A stretch of DNA of 64,000 bases from Candidatus Mycoplasma haematominutum 'Birmingham 1' (GCF_000319365.1 NC_021007.1:248001-312000), one strand, 5' to 3'. Positions 12,876-25,313 are shown, counted from the stretch's first letter. Notes: generated by a model from the sequence alone, not told the origin. Program-made: numbers and translations.

Positions 12876-12886
12876 TAATTACAGAA

Positions 12887-13690
12887 ATTTCAAACAATTG
12901 AAAATACTATCCTCTCCATCTACACAAATCTCTTACATATATTTCTAAGATCATGCCCTTTATCTCCCTTATAGTTTTACTAACAGATAGTAGAGTTCCC
13001 CTACTAGAATCCCTATATCTAAGAGAAATCAAGAAAAGATGACCTCAAAAACATGTTTTGTCTATTTTTACTAAGGCAGACCTGGTAGAGAAGAGTAAAT
13101 CTAATACTGCCTTTAATCTCTTCCAGCCTAGTGCTAGGCACAAAATAATAAAACTTCTTAAATCAAGTCTCTCGGGATTAAAACTTAATCCTCGAGAAAA
13201 TACTAATTCTATTGTAGTTATGGGAGGGGCTAATAGCGGTAAATCTAGTTTTATAAATTTACTAGTTAAGCAGCAGAAAGCTAAGCGAACTGCTGAGCCC
13301 GGGACTACTAGAGGTATCTCAAGACATAAAATTCCGCAAACGAATCTCCTGCTTTATGACTGTCCTGGTTTTTTTCCAGATAAAGCTGATAAAAATTTAG
13401 CAGCACTACTTCAATTACTCAATTTTCTCCCCACAACTCCTGATAGTGCTATTAACTATTCAGAATGGGGCTTTAACTACCTATTAGAAAAACATCCTAC
13501 AAGACTAAAAAATTGAATTAATCTTGCTGATTTAAATTCTCTAGACTACTATTCTTTTTTAAAAAATATAGCTCTTAAATATAAGTTAATAGAAAAAAAA
13601 GGTGAGTTATCTTTAGGTAGAGCTGAAGAGAAATTCATTAATCTAGTTAGAAAGGGAGAATTTGGTAGGATTACCTGAGAGTTAAGTTAA
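12887..13690 (+). CDS. rbgA: Ribosome biogenesis GTPase RbgA (YlqF)
   Basis: Circularly permuted GTPase of 50S assembly. G4 comes first (FTKADLVEK), then the P-loop GGANSGKSSFIN, G2 AEPGTTRG and G3 LLYDCPGFF, in the RbgA order. Residues upstream of the TTG at 13058 clearly belong to the family (IVLLTDSRVPLLES matches the DARIP region), and so does YYPLHLHKSL, resembling WFPGHMxK. The frame opens after TAG 12869-12871 with no ATG, GTG or TTG before this region, so ATT at 12887 (or 12878) is the likely start; the first ATG is 12953. Two Trp are TGA. Product firm, start uncertain. Confidence 0.85.
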
Positions 13691-13723
13691 TCTAAAATGC
13701 TAAAATTTCTAAAATTTTAGGGT

Positions 13724-14458
13724 ATGGAGAGAAATGTCGGAGGGAGTAGACCCCTCTCTCCTAGGCGAATAAAAAAAGATTTTTTTAGATTAAAACTGGA
13801 GGAAAATAATCTATATCAGAATTTACTGTGCTGCTTTGAGCAAAATTATCCTGCTAGAAATCGTATATTTAAGAAATATAGTGAGAAAATATTGACAGTT
13901 TCCCTATTCTTATTTACAACTTCCTCTTTTCTATATAAAAATAGAAAGAAGAATATGGGAGAGCTTTCTAATTTTCACTGGAGAAATCATATTCAAAAAT
14001 TTCCAAGGAGAAGTATGTTAGATTTTGTAAACTGTTCCCTTCTATATATGATCGAATATAACCATTTTTTAGAAGTTGATAAAAAAGAAATTAAAAGTTA
14101 TCTTCCTAAAGAATTACCTTCATTCGAACGAGCATACTACTGAACTGTATTAAAAAAGTATTCTAGCAATAACCGAAGAGAGAATCTTATTGGACTGCCC
14201 TTTGACAAATATATAGAGTTAATCTCTCTATCCCTAAGATTGTTTGAGTTAATTAGATATGAAATTCCTAAAAATTACTCTAAGGTAATTGAACTAATAG
14301 AATTGTCAGATAATTGAAAGAAAAAAGTCACTGAAATTTTTAACTATAGTGCTGAGTATATTGCATTTCTCTATTTCATAAATATTAGAAAGAGGGGGGG
14401 ATTTTTTCAGAGCAAGTGAATTAGATTCCTCTGGATAATTTCGCTGATATTTAAATAG
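13724..14458 (+). CDS. Unrecognised protein with hydrophobic segments
   Basis: 244 residues reading through four TGA-Trp codons; no family recognised. A basic N-terminus (RRIKKDFFRLK) is followed by a hydrophobic stretch around residues 55-70 (LTVSLFLFTTSSFLY) and a predominantly helical remainder. A run of seven G (14394-14400) lies in frame near the 3' end, before a last hydrophobic segment. ATG at 13724; the stop is 5 bp before rpsT, so the two are probably co-transcribed after rbgA. Confidence 0.6.
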
Positions 14459-14463
14459 AACTT

Positions 14464-14793
14464 ATGGCTAAAGTCAAGATAAAACCAAGGTCTCTTTCCC
14501 GAAAGAAAGCCCATAAAAAAGAAATGCAGAGATATGAATTACGCAGAAAAAGTAGAAAACTAATTAAAAAGCAAATTTCCTCTCTTTTTCCAAGAGAGCA
14601 GTCTAACACCCCGCAAGAAATTAACTTAACAGAAAAGCAAAATCTACTTTCTCTACTGTATAAAACTTTAGATAGTCATCAAAGCAAGGGGCTAATATCT
14701 AAGGGCAGAGTAAATAGATTGAAGTCTCGTTGCACTAAAAAATTCAATACATTATTTCTTTTCGGTTCTAATCCTACTGTAAAAACAGCCTAA
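14464..14793 (+). CDS. rpsT: 30S ribosomal protein S20
   Basis: 109 residues, ATG start. The N-terminus is very basic (IKPRSLSRKKAHKKEMQRYE) and the C-terminal signature LDSHQSKGLISKGRVNRLKS matches the S20 pattern of a Lys-Gly-hydrophobic-Ile-x-Lys turn between two helices. S20 binds 16S rRNA early in 30S assembly. Slightly longer than usual (about 85-90), mostly in the central linker. It follows the 244-residue unknown gene by 5 bp. Confidence 0.85.
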   Translation: MAKVKIKPRSLSRKKAHKKEMQRYELRRKSRKLIKKQISSLFPREQSNTPQEINLTEKQNLLSLLYKTLDSHQSKGLISKGRVNRLKSRCTKKFNTLFLFGSNPTVKTA

Positions 14794-14823
14794 AACACCC
14801 AGAGTCTTAAAAAAGTAGGGAGG

Positions 14824-15738
14824 ATGCTCTCCTCCCTCTTTTTAAGCTCTTTAGGGAGCGGTTTCGCTTCCGTTGTACCTGTTGCGCTTGTAATAGCAAC
14901 ATTCTGGTTTGTTGCGAAAAAAAAGAGAGAGAAATCAAATCGAGTTAAACGGAAGGAAGATGCTTGATATATTCTCAAAGACTACCTTAAACGATCAGGA
15001 AGGCAAGGCTATAGAGTTTACGATTTGAGGCTTTATCCCAGAACTAATATCATTATCTCACTCAGAGACTATATTAAAACCTCCAGGGAGTCTCTGGAAA
15101 AGGAAAATGCAAGACTTTTAAATCGAAAAGTTGAGAGAAAATCTCTAAAAACCGTTATGGTTGACAAGTGGACCGGAAAGTGAAAAAAAATCTCTTTTCC
15201 GCTCGAGGAGAAATATCATCGAGAGTTGGAGCTCCAAACTTTAAAGGTGCTCGCCGCTCAATCCTCCTACTATCAGTCTTATCTACAGGAATATAACAAT
15301 TGGTCAACTAAGGCTGAATTTCAAGAGTTAATTAAAGGTAAATTGATTGGTGAGAGTTTAGCGAAACTTACTAAAAATAAAAAATTAGGCTCTAGAAGTC
15401 GATACCTAGTATGTTTTAAAACTATCGACAGAGAGGGCAGAATTACAGACTGGGAAGCCATTGAAGTTGAACTTTTAAAAGTGCCGAGAAAGGCTGGAGC
15501 AGACAAATACAAGATATTATTCACTGCAATTATTGATTACAGAAAAGAACTTCACTGAATTTATTCACTGCAATTGCGACACTATAAAGATAAAAGGGAA
15601 GCTTTAAAAAATGCTGAACGTGAAGCTAGGGCTCAGGCAAGAAGAGTTAAAACTGGCAAAATTATCTACAAAATATTCTTCCTAGATTATTTAATTCCAG
15701 CGGCAACTTTCATTAGGAATAAAGTCAGAAAAAATTAA
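14824..15738 (+). CDS. Unrecognised N-terminally anchored basic protein
   Basis: 304 residues. One clear membrane segment at residues 16-33 (ASVVPVALVIATFWFV) is followed by KKKR, so the bulk is probably cytoplasmic. The body is basic and helical with charged repeats. The C-terminus carries another weakly hydrophobic stretch (IIYKIFFLDYLIPAATF). ATG at 14824. The next gene begins 12 bp after the stop. First of three plus-strand genes of unknown function ending at 17924. Three Trp are TGA. Confidence 0.6.
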
Positions 15739-15750
15739 TTTTTTGCCCTA

Positions 15751-16980
15751 GTGAGAGAGGAGCTCTCAAAAGTTTTTGCACTGAATTATCACGCTTTGCA
15801 GCACTCTTTTGAAGTGCCTCTAGAATGTGCGTTTCTACAGAAAGAAGAGATTTTAGAGCTGTTAGAAACGAACGCAAATAGTGAATCAACTATGAATTTT
15901 TATGGACTCAATTTCACTAGGGAAGAGCAAAAAAAATTAATACTGCAGAAACTAAATAAAAAAGCTGAAGAACATAAAAAAAGTGAATATTGAGAAACTT
16001 TATTGCGCAATTTTGGACTTCAACTGTTGGATACCTGAACATTCGAGGGAGATGCTGCAACGTGAACTCAATTTATAAAAAATCGAATTTTAAGTCGTGA
16101 AAAAGCTATTATTCTAAATCCCCTAATTGAAGTGCAAATAGAGAATTTCTATAGACCCATACAATTACAGCCCGCTGCAATCGTTTATTACAAACAAAGC
16201 TTTACATTGCTACTTCAAACCCACTCTAAAAATACTGGAAAATCTTTCTTCGGAGCTTTCATTTTCTATGATTACTTTTTTCGAAATTTCCTCTCTATTG
16301 AATTTAGTGAAACGGCTCTCTTCCATGTAGTTAATAATGGAGAGATAAATTATTATTTCACACTCCCTCTAATTATGAAACCTAACTCCCTAACTTCTGC
16401 TGCTGCAAATTATTGTCCAATTTACAAAGCTTTGGGGCTCTCAAAACCTCACTTTCAGTCATCTATATTCTCAGAATTTTTAACTGAGGCTGAATGGGAG
16501 CATCTATTTTATACTGTAGACACGAATGCTATCAAAGGAGGCTCTGATAGTGAAATTGAATTTATTGCAAACTTAAATTCATTCAAAACGAAGATAGTGC
16601 CTCGCTTAAAAAAATTAGATGATTTGGCGCAACGAATGGAATGCTCGCTACCTGATAAATTAGAAGTTTCTAACTGATATAAATGTCTTGATTGAGGTAA
16701 TTTTCTCTCTATCAATTCTCTGAAAACCCACTATTTAGAAACTAGAAATTCCAAACTTTTTCCTATTGAGGGCAAACTTTTCAAAGCTGGAATCTCTCTA
16801 TTGTTTCCTAAATATCCGATTTTGCGTTCCCCTCTAATTGATATACGCAAAGCCTTCTCTATTCTTGAAAAACTAGAAGATCAATTATCTAGCAAGGGGG
16901 AAGATTCCCCTAATTTTGAAAATTTTTTAAGTTTTATTTTTGGTACTCGAAACTCAAAAAAAATAAAGAGAGAAAATTAA
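15751..16980 (+). CDS. Unrecognised 409-residue protein
   Basis: Starts at GTG 15751 and reads through several TGA-Trp codons to TAA 16978-16980. No motif recognised. No signal peptide or confident membrane segment; mixed aromatic-rich middle (FIFYDYFFRNFLS) and a charged C-terminus. It sits between two other unrecognised genes with short spacers, suggesting a shared transcript. Codon use looks like its neighbours. Confidence 0.6.
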
Positions 16981-17078
16981 ACTCCTCTATTTTTTCAAGA
17001 GAGGGAGAGGAATTACTTAAAAACAAGATACTCAATGTTAGGTGAAAAGTTTACTATGACTTTGAGTCTTGAGAGAAT

Positions 17079-17924
17079 ATGCTTACTCAACTTTCAGTTC
17101 AGATTTTTAGGGAAGAAAGCTTATTTTCTCAGAGAGACTTAATAAAAGATCCGGCTTCGAGTGATGAAGACTTTTATACTGAATGCATTCAAGAGTTAGT
17201 TGCGCCTATAAATAAGGAAATTGACTTAAACGCTTACAGTAGAAAACCACTAGACAACTTAATTGCACAGCTTCAAAGTAAGGTCGTATATGTTGCATTC
17301 AACAAAACCTTTGAATGTACCTGACTCTCTAAGCTAAGTCAAATGGTTTTTAGTGAGCGGGATTGTCCCAAGTCTATTTTCTGCATTCTAATACGAGAGT
17401 TAACAGTTGATTTAAGTGATTGATTTAGACTTTCTGCTTACAGCTCCCTAAATCTTATTGGACCTCTCTTAGGCTCTCATACTCTCAAAAAATTAGCTGG
17501 TGTAGTTCAAGTGGAGGGGAGAAAGCAGTACGATCAACTGGAATGAGTGCAGGAAGGAAGGACTGCTTCCCTACTCTATCTGTATTTTTATGCAGAAATA
17601 TTTAATATAGACAATATTCAAAGACTGTGCAATGAGCAATTATCCCCCTCCCATTGAATTAAAGGAGAGTCGGAGAGAAATTTAAAAGAGTGAACTAAGA
17701 TAAGTGCTCTATTGAAGGAATATTGCTACTATGATGTTCAAAATATGGTGGATGGGGTCAATTGACTAAAAAAACAATATGCAGCGAATAAAGCTTCCTT
17801 AGTTTCCCAAACGGAAATTCTCTCAACAGTTGCTTGACTTAAAAGTTTGAGTGCAACTCAATTAGAAAAACTTTTAGGTTCCTATATAGGTCTACAGGAT
17901 GCTCCTAGGGAATCCCGATCGTAG
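17079..17924 (+). CDS. Unrecognised 281-residue protein
   Basis: Open frame with many TGA-Trp codons, first ATG at 17079. The frame is open upstream for at least 30 more codons, so the true start may be earlier. No family recognised; acidic N-terminal part (DPASSDEDFYTEC) and helical remainder. Its last 20 bases overlap the end of cdsA on the other strand, a tail-to-tail overlap. Confidence 0.55.
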
Positions 17925-18948
17925 AGTTTTTAGCTGCATAAAAAATTCAGATAACCACTGAAGAAAATACAAGGGCTGGTGCAAGACTATCAAATCTATC
18001 CCAAAAGCCTCCCACCTGCCTTCCAAACATCCTTCCAAAGTTCTTATACCCTAATATTCTCTTACATACACTAAAAGATTGATCTCCCAGGTGAATTAAT
18101 ATAGAGGCACCTAGTATCCAAAGTCAAATTAACCAGGTAGGTAGCTCACAAGATAACTCCTTATGTTTGAAACTTTCTGTTTCGAAAATTCCAAACATAA
18201 ACAGTCTGAAACAGATGAATGAGACTATTAGAGAGGCAAAAAAGCCCTCCACTGTTTTAGAGGAACTAAATTTAGAAAATCTAGTTTTTCCGAAGTGTCT
18301 CCCAAATATAAATGCGAAAGAATTATTAAAAAATGTAAGGCAGAGGCAGGTAATTACTACCCAAATGGGAAAATAAAGGGAAAGTAGAAAAAAAGTACTT
18401 CAACCTAAAAAATGTCATCTCAATAATTTTCCCCCAGAGCGTTGAATGCCGACTTTTTCTTTCTCTGAAAGCCCGGAAAGTAAAAACTTAGAGAGAAATT
18501 TTCAACCTACTCAGTTAACTCCTAAAAAATAAAGTTGAAAGCCAAAATAATGTGTAATTTTCCCAATTGCTTCCTTAGAGTTATTGCCTCCATTACCTGA
18601 GCTGCTAGAAGAGGAAGCTAATTGGTCAATTCCTAAAAAGAGTAGGGGACCTAAAGTGATTCCAGTCAGCACAAATCTGTGTAATTTAGTTTTTGAATAC
18701 ATCTTTGGCGGTACGATCAGCAGCAATATTTCATCCAGACTTTTATAGACTAGAAAAATTCCAGGAAGTATCAAAATTGCTGCAAATGTCCATCTTAAAG
18801 TTACTCCATGTGAAGATAGAGAGCCAATAGAGGGAGCATTTATGAAAGATAGCACAATCAAAATAAAAATGAAAAAAAGAAATAATCACACAGTATGTCT
18901 CATACGCTCTTTTTTTTCATCTACAGAAATTCAAATAGTGGAAAGCAT
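17905..18948 (-). CDS. cdsA: Phosphatidate cytidylyltransferase (CDP-diglyceride synthase)
   Basis: 347 residues, polytopic. The C-terminal signature is present: SVCKRILGYKNFGRMFGRQ followed by GGFWDRFDSLAPAL, which keeps KR, G-x-K and DR-x-DS of CdsA. The enzyme makes CDP-diacylglycerol from phosphatidic acid and CTP in the membrane. Start ATG 18946-18948 (MLSTIWISVDEKKERMR then a hydrophobic segment). A Ser/Asn/Gly-rich loop lies in the middle. Position after pyrH and frr matches the classic pyrH-frr-cdsA order. Many Trp are TGA. Confidence 0.87.
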
Positions 18949-18968
18949 TCTAATTTAAGGAAGAATTT

Positions 18969-18984
18969 CCCCCTAAAAAGGGGG
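18969..18984. terminator. CCCCC/GGGGG hairpin between frr and cdsA
   Basis: A 5-bp GC stem with a TAAAAA loop lies in the 135-bp gap between frr and cdsA. No T-run follows, so attenuation or processing is as likely as termination. Confidence 0.35.
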
Positions 18985-19083
18985 CGCTTCCTAAGTTATT
19001 CCCTAAAGATAATTAAGTAGAGTTGTAAGTCTACTAGTGAAAATTTTTTGCACTAAAAAGAAAATCTTAACCTTTCACTTCTT

Positions 19084-19674
19084 CTAAATTGATCTAAATT
19101 CTCTCTCCTTTTTAGTCCATTCTACATCTAATTCAGCAAGATATTTAGAAATTTCCTGCTCTAGTAAATCTCTATTGGAAAATTTCTCATTATCTGAAGT
19201 GTACCAATTTTTAAAGTTTTTCTGCAATTCCTTTCGCTTATTTCTGAGTGCTATTCTCGCTTCTTCCACTACTTGCTTACTATTTTTAATTTTTTCCTCC
19301 CTTATTTCTGCAGTAGGTTCCGGAACTGTACATTTAAATTCTCCATCTTTCAAATTAATAGTTATGTTAGGCTTAGCCTTCTTAATAGTTTTTTCAATTT
19401 CATGTAATAATTTCTGAGTGGCTATGTAAGGCTTAATTAAAAGTACCCTAGCTTTTTCTAAATTAATAGCAGCTAATTCTGACAAATTTTGCATCACTCC
19501 TTCATTTTCTACCTTTAGAGAGTAAAAGTGCACAGGATTTAATCTAGAGATACTAAACTCCTCTAATTTTTCATTCATTCTCTTTTTAATTTTTTGGAAA
19601 TCTTGACTTAACTCAGCACTTCAATCCCTAATGTCAGAAGTGACAGACTTTGAAGTTGCGTATTTCTTTCCCAA
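19084..19674 (-). CDS. frr: Ribosome recycling factor
   Basis: 196 residues. The family is clear from the domain II region LSELAAINLEKARVLLIKPY, the strand NITINLKDGEFKCTVPEPT and the domain I helix EEARIALRNKRKELQKNFK. RRF with EF-G splits post-termination ribosomes. I extend the start to TTG 19672-19674 because the upstream codons supply the expected first helix (SDIRDWSAELSQDFQKI). The start is 3 bp after the pyrH stop, so the two are translationally coupled. Confidence 0.92.
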
Positions 19675-19677
19675 GTC

Positions 19678-20406
19678 TTAACTTACCTCTGAAAGTGGAA
19701 TCTCCCTATTTAAAGCTTTAATAAAACAATTTTCTACTTCTTGATTAAAGACTAAGAGTTTTAGATTATTTTTCTTAGCTAATTGTAGGGAGGCTTGATC
19801 TAATACCTGAATATTTTCTCGAATTAGCTGGTCATAACTTAATTCACTGTAAAAGGTTGCATCAGAGAATACATTTGGATCTTTGTTATATATACCAGAT
19901 ACTCCTTCTTTTCCAATAAGTATCTGTGAAGCTCCTATTTCTATTGCTCGAATTATTGCGGCGCTATCAGTGCTAAACTGAGGCTCTCCTAGTCCCCCAG
20001 CAAAAATTAACACTTCCCCTGAATTTATCAATTTATCAATCAGGGTAATATCGTATCGAGCTGTCACTCTCTCAATTTCTAGCGCTGAAAATAACTTAGT
20101 TGCCACCCCTAGGCTTTTTAGGGCTTTCTCCAGTACGAAGCCGTTCATGACCGTAGAAATCATTCCAATATAGTCTCGTTCATGAACTGATAAAAAACTT
20201 AACTTTTCCTCCTTGCCCCTTCAGATGTTTCCTCCTCCAATAACAATTCCTATCAGATAATTTTGAGATAGCTCCCTAATTTGAATAGCTAGGGAGATTA
20301 ATTTTTGTTCACTATATATATCTTCAGTGCCGCAAACGGCTCCTCCGCTTAACTTTAGAAGTAATCTAGGCTTCTTCAAATAACTATTTAGGTAGTAAAT
20401 TTTCAC
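19678..20406 (-). CDS. pyrH: Uridylate kinase
   Basis: 242 residues of the amino-acid-kinase fold. LLLKLSGGAVCG at the N-terminus, IGIVIGGGNIWRG (Trp by TGA), the UMP region FAGGLGEPQFSTDSAA and GVSGIYNKDP all match UMP kinase. It phosphorylates UMP to UDP in pyrimidine salvage. GTG start at 20404-20406 lies inside the end of the upstream gene (23-bp overlap). Followed by frr and cdsA. Confidence 0.94.
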
Positions 20407-21217
20407 TCAAATTGAAATTCAACGCAGTCCCCCTTAATCGTGCTGAAATCTGTTCAAATGAAGTGCTTAAAAAAAAGAAGTAACGCTCCAAAATTATTAG
20501 TGAAATAATATTTTGCGTGCCTATCTCTAGTAAATGAGGTAACTTTTTAAATTCCAACTTTTTCGTCTCCCTATTAAATTGAGCAGCTCCGCTTCCCATA
20601 AAAATAGGAATTAAGCTGATTTCCTTCCTGAATGCAAATATTACAATCCCATATTCCTGAAATAACACACTAGGAGTAAACACTAAAAAAGAAAATTCTC
20701 TTAAAAATGCACTAATCTCAGGAGAGCTATATAGCAGATAATCTAGAGAGAGAAAGACATAACATTGAGTCCCTTTATTTTGATGTTTAAAGTTTCTAAC
20801 TGCCTCAAATAATTCTAGATTAATGTTTTTTAACTTACTAATTCAAATTAAACTTTTGTTTTTATGATTGCAGTTGGAATGGTCTAATAATTTTTCTAAT
20901 GAGTACACTTGATTTTCAGAGAATCTAGTTTTAAGCTCTAAATCATCGCTAAATATTATTCAGTTAGCATCAATTTTTAAATATTTAAAGATAAGACGAT
21001 TCACATAATATTGGTTAAATTGAAACGAAACTAAATGAGTGTCTTCGATTCCCAAAAAAGTAGCAAAATGCGCCCTTAATTTTTCTACTTTTTGAGCGTA
21101 CTCTAATGCCTTAGAGTGGGACTTATTCTGTATACTTCCTGCAAACTCCCTGAAATAAGTTCTAATAACTTCTTCAGGTGAGAAAAACTCATATTTACTA
21201 ACCCTAGCTGGTGCCAA
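20384..21217 (-). CDS. Degenerate class-V aminotransferase (SufS/NifS relative)
   Basis: 277 residues, TTG start at 21215-21217. Weak similarity in order to SufS-type cysteine desulfurases: an N-terminal helix with YAQKVEKLRAHFATFLG like the 'aRe.va.fl' region, a strand block, FTPSVLFQEYGIVIF where the family has the PLP lysine ('S.HK.yGP.GiGvL'), GSGAAQFN and LLEIGTQN ('FE.GT'). The lysine site reads SV rather than HK, so catalysis would be lost. It is shorter than active enzymes (about 400). No SufU is nearby. The function may be structural or the gene may be decaying. Family call is tentative. Confidence 0.45.
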
Positions 21218-21260
21218 AACTTTTAACCCTTTAAGTATTTAAAGGTTACGGAATTTCACA

Positions 21261-21275
21261 CCCCCTTTAAGGGGG
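21261..21275. terminator. CCCCC-TTTAA-GGGGG hairpin
   Basis: Short GC hairpin in the 92-bp gap between the 263-residue gene and the degenerate aminotransferase gene. No T-run, so the role is uncertain. Confidence 0.35.
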
Positions 21276-21309
21276 TTTAAATACTACAGCTTGATTTAGT
21301 TTTTCCTAG

Positions 21310-22101
21310 CTAACAAAGCTGAAATTCCGGAAAATCAGATAGATTGAGAGCGTACTCAATATTCAACCTAGGATTAAATGCAATTAGTTTTGTAATATTT
21401 TCGAAATTCGGTAGGGAATTTTCGATGCCTTCCATATAAATCGAATAAATTTTTTGGGCAACCTCATCACTTAGATAGCTTCTTGAATCCAAGTATAGAT
21501 ATATTAGACTTCGGTTTATCAAAAAAGAATTAGACTCTGCAAAATTATCAAAATGGGGTATTGCGTCCTCAACTCAATTTCTGAGATAATTTATAGTTCG
21601 ATTACCCAATATCTTAATTTTCTGAGTAGGCTCTTCATTTAGCTCTCAATTACAAAGATAGAAATCTCTCCTCCTCTCTAAAAATCTATTTAAACTAGAA
21701 AATTTAAAAACTGACTGAATTAAATTATCACTTAAACTAGGATCAAAAGCTGATCTCTGTAAATTTCTCAAAGTGTCATTATGAAGTGATCTCTCTAGGG
21801 GAAAGTTAAATGCATCTCCTGGAATTTCCCTAAATATCTTGAAATAAATTCCTCCGCTTAATACATATTGACCCAGATTGCACACTGTATCTCTCAAAAT
21901 ATCTTTGGGCAAGGCTTCTAGTTCAGACGATCAGGAAATGCATTCAGCTCAAAACTCAAGTTCAGTTTTCCTGAAGTGTTTGGCTAGACAATCTTTTATA
22001 TTCGGGTTAAAAAAATTGAAGAATTGTAATTCAGAGAGACTTCTGGCGCTGTAACAAATCGTGACAACTCTGTCAGTTAAACTATAAAGCTCTAGACTAA
22101 T
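21310..22101 (-). CDS. Unrecognised protein
   Basis: About 263 residues, not recognised. Several TGA-Trp codons join the frame, including WAECISW. The frame opens after TAG 22129-22131 and has no ATG, GTG or TTG in the first 60 codons, so I place the start at ATT 22099-22101, with uncertainty. Helical and aromatic-rich. It follows the 254-residue coiled-coil gene, whose stop overlaps the open region. Confidence 0.5.
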
Positions 22102-22124
22102 TACCCTCTCCGTCTGGAGAAAAT

Positions 22125-22889
22125 TTAGCTAGACTTTTTTAGCAATTCGATCAACTTTTGATTCTGACATTCAATAATCACTCGTCGCAATTCACTTACC
22201 TGATTTGAAATTTCAATTAATTCTCTATTTAATTTATTTCAATTAGCATGATACTTATCTAGTTGTTTACTGTAGGAAGAAATTTCTATTTTTATCTCTT
22301 CCTCCTTAGTTAAATATTGAGAAAACATATTCTCAAATTCTGCTTTTCTGTTATTTAATTCATATTGTTTTTGAATAAGTTCCTGTAATTTTTCTTTATT
22401 GAGTTCCCCGGAAGCTTTAGAGCCTATTTCATCTCATTCTTTTTCTAATTCTTCCTCTTCTGCAGTTAATGCATCACCTTTAGGTTGATGCTCTGCTGCT
22501 TGCTTGTAATTCTCATTTCCCTCAGTTATTTTCGCCTCCCTCTCCTGCACCATAGCTGCAATTTTTTTACTGAGATCCTCTGACTCCCTATAAAGTTGAG
22601 TTTGCTTCCTCGTCAAATCCTTTAGATAGTTTTCTAGATTTCAATATTTATTCAATTCTTTTTCAGGTAATATTTTTAGAAAATACTCTCCAAATAAAGC
22701 GTCGGAACGCACAATTTCTCCATTGCCTAACTCCGAGTGAAAAAATATTTCCCTCCAAATCATCTCCCTAACATTATGTTTCTCTATATCGGTCCAGTTG
22801 AGTTTACTATCAATGCAAATGGTGGAAATATCATGCACTAAATGGTCTAGAATCTCCTTTTGATGGTCCGAAAGTTTTACCTCAGACAT
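22125..22889 (-). CDS. Unrecognised coiled-coil protein
   Basis: 254 residues, ATG start. The first 80 residues have a mixed globular pattern (IDSKLNWTDIEKHNVREMIW). The rest is rich in Glu, Lys, Gln and Leu with heptad-like spacing, typical of a long coiled coil. No membrane segment or signal peptide, so it is probably cytoplasmic. It lies between the AT-hook protein and the 263-residue gene on the same strand. Confidence 0.65.
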
Positions 22890-22976
22890 ACTAAACTATT
22901 AGAAAGTTCAGGGAGAACTTCCTATCTCTTAAACGAGATAAGAAGTCTACCTACTTTTACCTTTAAGTGAAGTTAA

Positions 22977-23582
22977 CTATCTAGACTTAGATTTCTTGGT
23001 ATTTTTTGCTTTCTTAGAAGAAACTGGTGGCATCGACCTAGGCTTCAAAACTGCAAATCCTTCATCTTTTTTCGGTCGGCCCCGCTTTTTAGAGTCTATT
23101 GCAGCCGACTTAGCGGTAGGGCTAGAAGATTTAGCGCCGACATTATTTTTGGACTTATCTACCTCTTCTACTTTCACAACTGGAGACTGTTCCACCTGTG
23201 GAGGCACTTCTGTAGAGCTAGGTTGAACCTTACTTAATGTTTTTGCAGGAGGCTTAGGAGTTGACTTCTTGACTGTAATAGCTGGTTTAACCGAACCTTT
23301 AGTAGAAGTTGAAGGAACAGCTGACTTTTTAACCGAAGGCCTAATAGCAGTTGTTGCTTTAGCTTTCTTTGCGTCCTTCTTCTCTAACTTTAGAGGTTTT
23401 TTAGCTGTTTCCGCTTTCTTACCTTTCTTAGGTGCATCAGACTTTAACTTCTCTGAGATTCTATTAGCTATTAAAGTTCAACCCTCCTTAATCTTCTCAA
23501 TCATTCTCTCCTCAAAATCATCTATCTTCTTATGAAACTTCTTTAGACTGATTTTTTGTCTTAAATCCTTAAGGGAACTCAT
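22977..23582 (-). CDS. Histone H1-like AT-hook protein
   Basis: 201 residues, ATG start. A 55-residue amphipathic N-terminus (EERMIEKIKEGW) is followed by a Lys/Ala/Pro/Ser-rich tail like bacterial or eukaryotic H1 tails (KKGKKAETAKKP). Near residue 165 lies KKRGRPKKDEG, a canonical AT-hook core RGRP that inserts in the minor groove of AT-rich DNA. A DNA-binding role is therefore likely. It sits 19 bp after atpD, in the slot where atpC normally lies. Long open frames on the opposite strand here are composition shadows. Confidence 0.75.
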
Positions 23583-23601
23583 ATAACTTAGTTTTTAATC
23601 T

Positions 23602-25038
<1,437 letters not shown>

Positions 25039-25202
25039 TTAACTAGCCAAAAAGTGTAAAAAAATAATAAAAATCTAAACTTTTAGATTAGACCTATTAC
25101 TTTGAAAAAAAGAAGTAAGGTTTAGTGAATGGACAATAAAAATGTAGTTAAAAGCTTACTTTTTAAACTATCGTAAATTTTAGCTCTATTCTCGGTTTTT
25201 CT

Positions 25203-25279
25203 GGCGGTTATGGTGAAATGGTCAACACACCTGATTGTGGTCCAGGCATGTATGGGTTCGAATCCCATTAATCGCCCCA
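25203..25279 (+). tRNA. tRNA-His (GTG)
   Basis: Cloverleaf with G-1 encoded opposite C73, a 7-bp acceptor stem GCGGTTA/TAATCGC (one G-T pair), anticodon loop TTGTGGT, T-arm ATGGGTTCGAATCCCAT and encoded CCA. Anticodon GTG. It is on the plus strand in the middle of the minus-strand ATP synthase genes. Confidence 0.93.
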
Positions 25280-25313
25280 TAAAATTAATGCATAAAAAAA
25301 TATCTCAGAATTA

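Noticed and set aside
22996-23535. Two plus-strand open frames
   Set aside because: They are antisense to the Lys/Ala-rich AT-hook gene; such codon composition opens the complementary frame.
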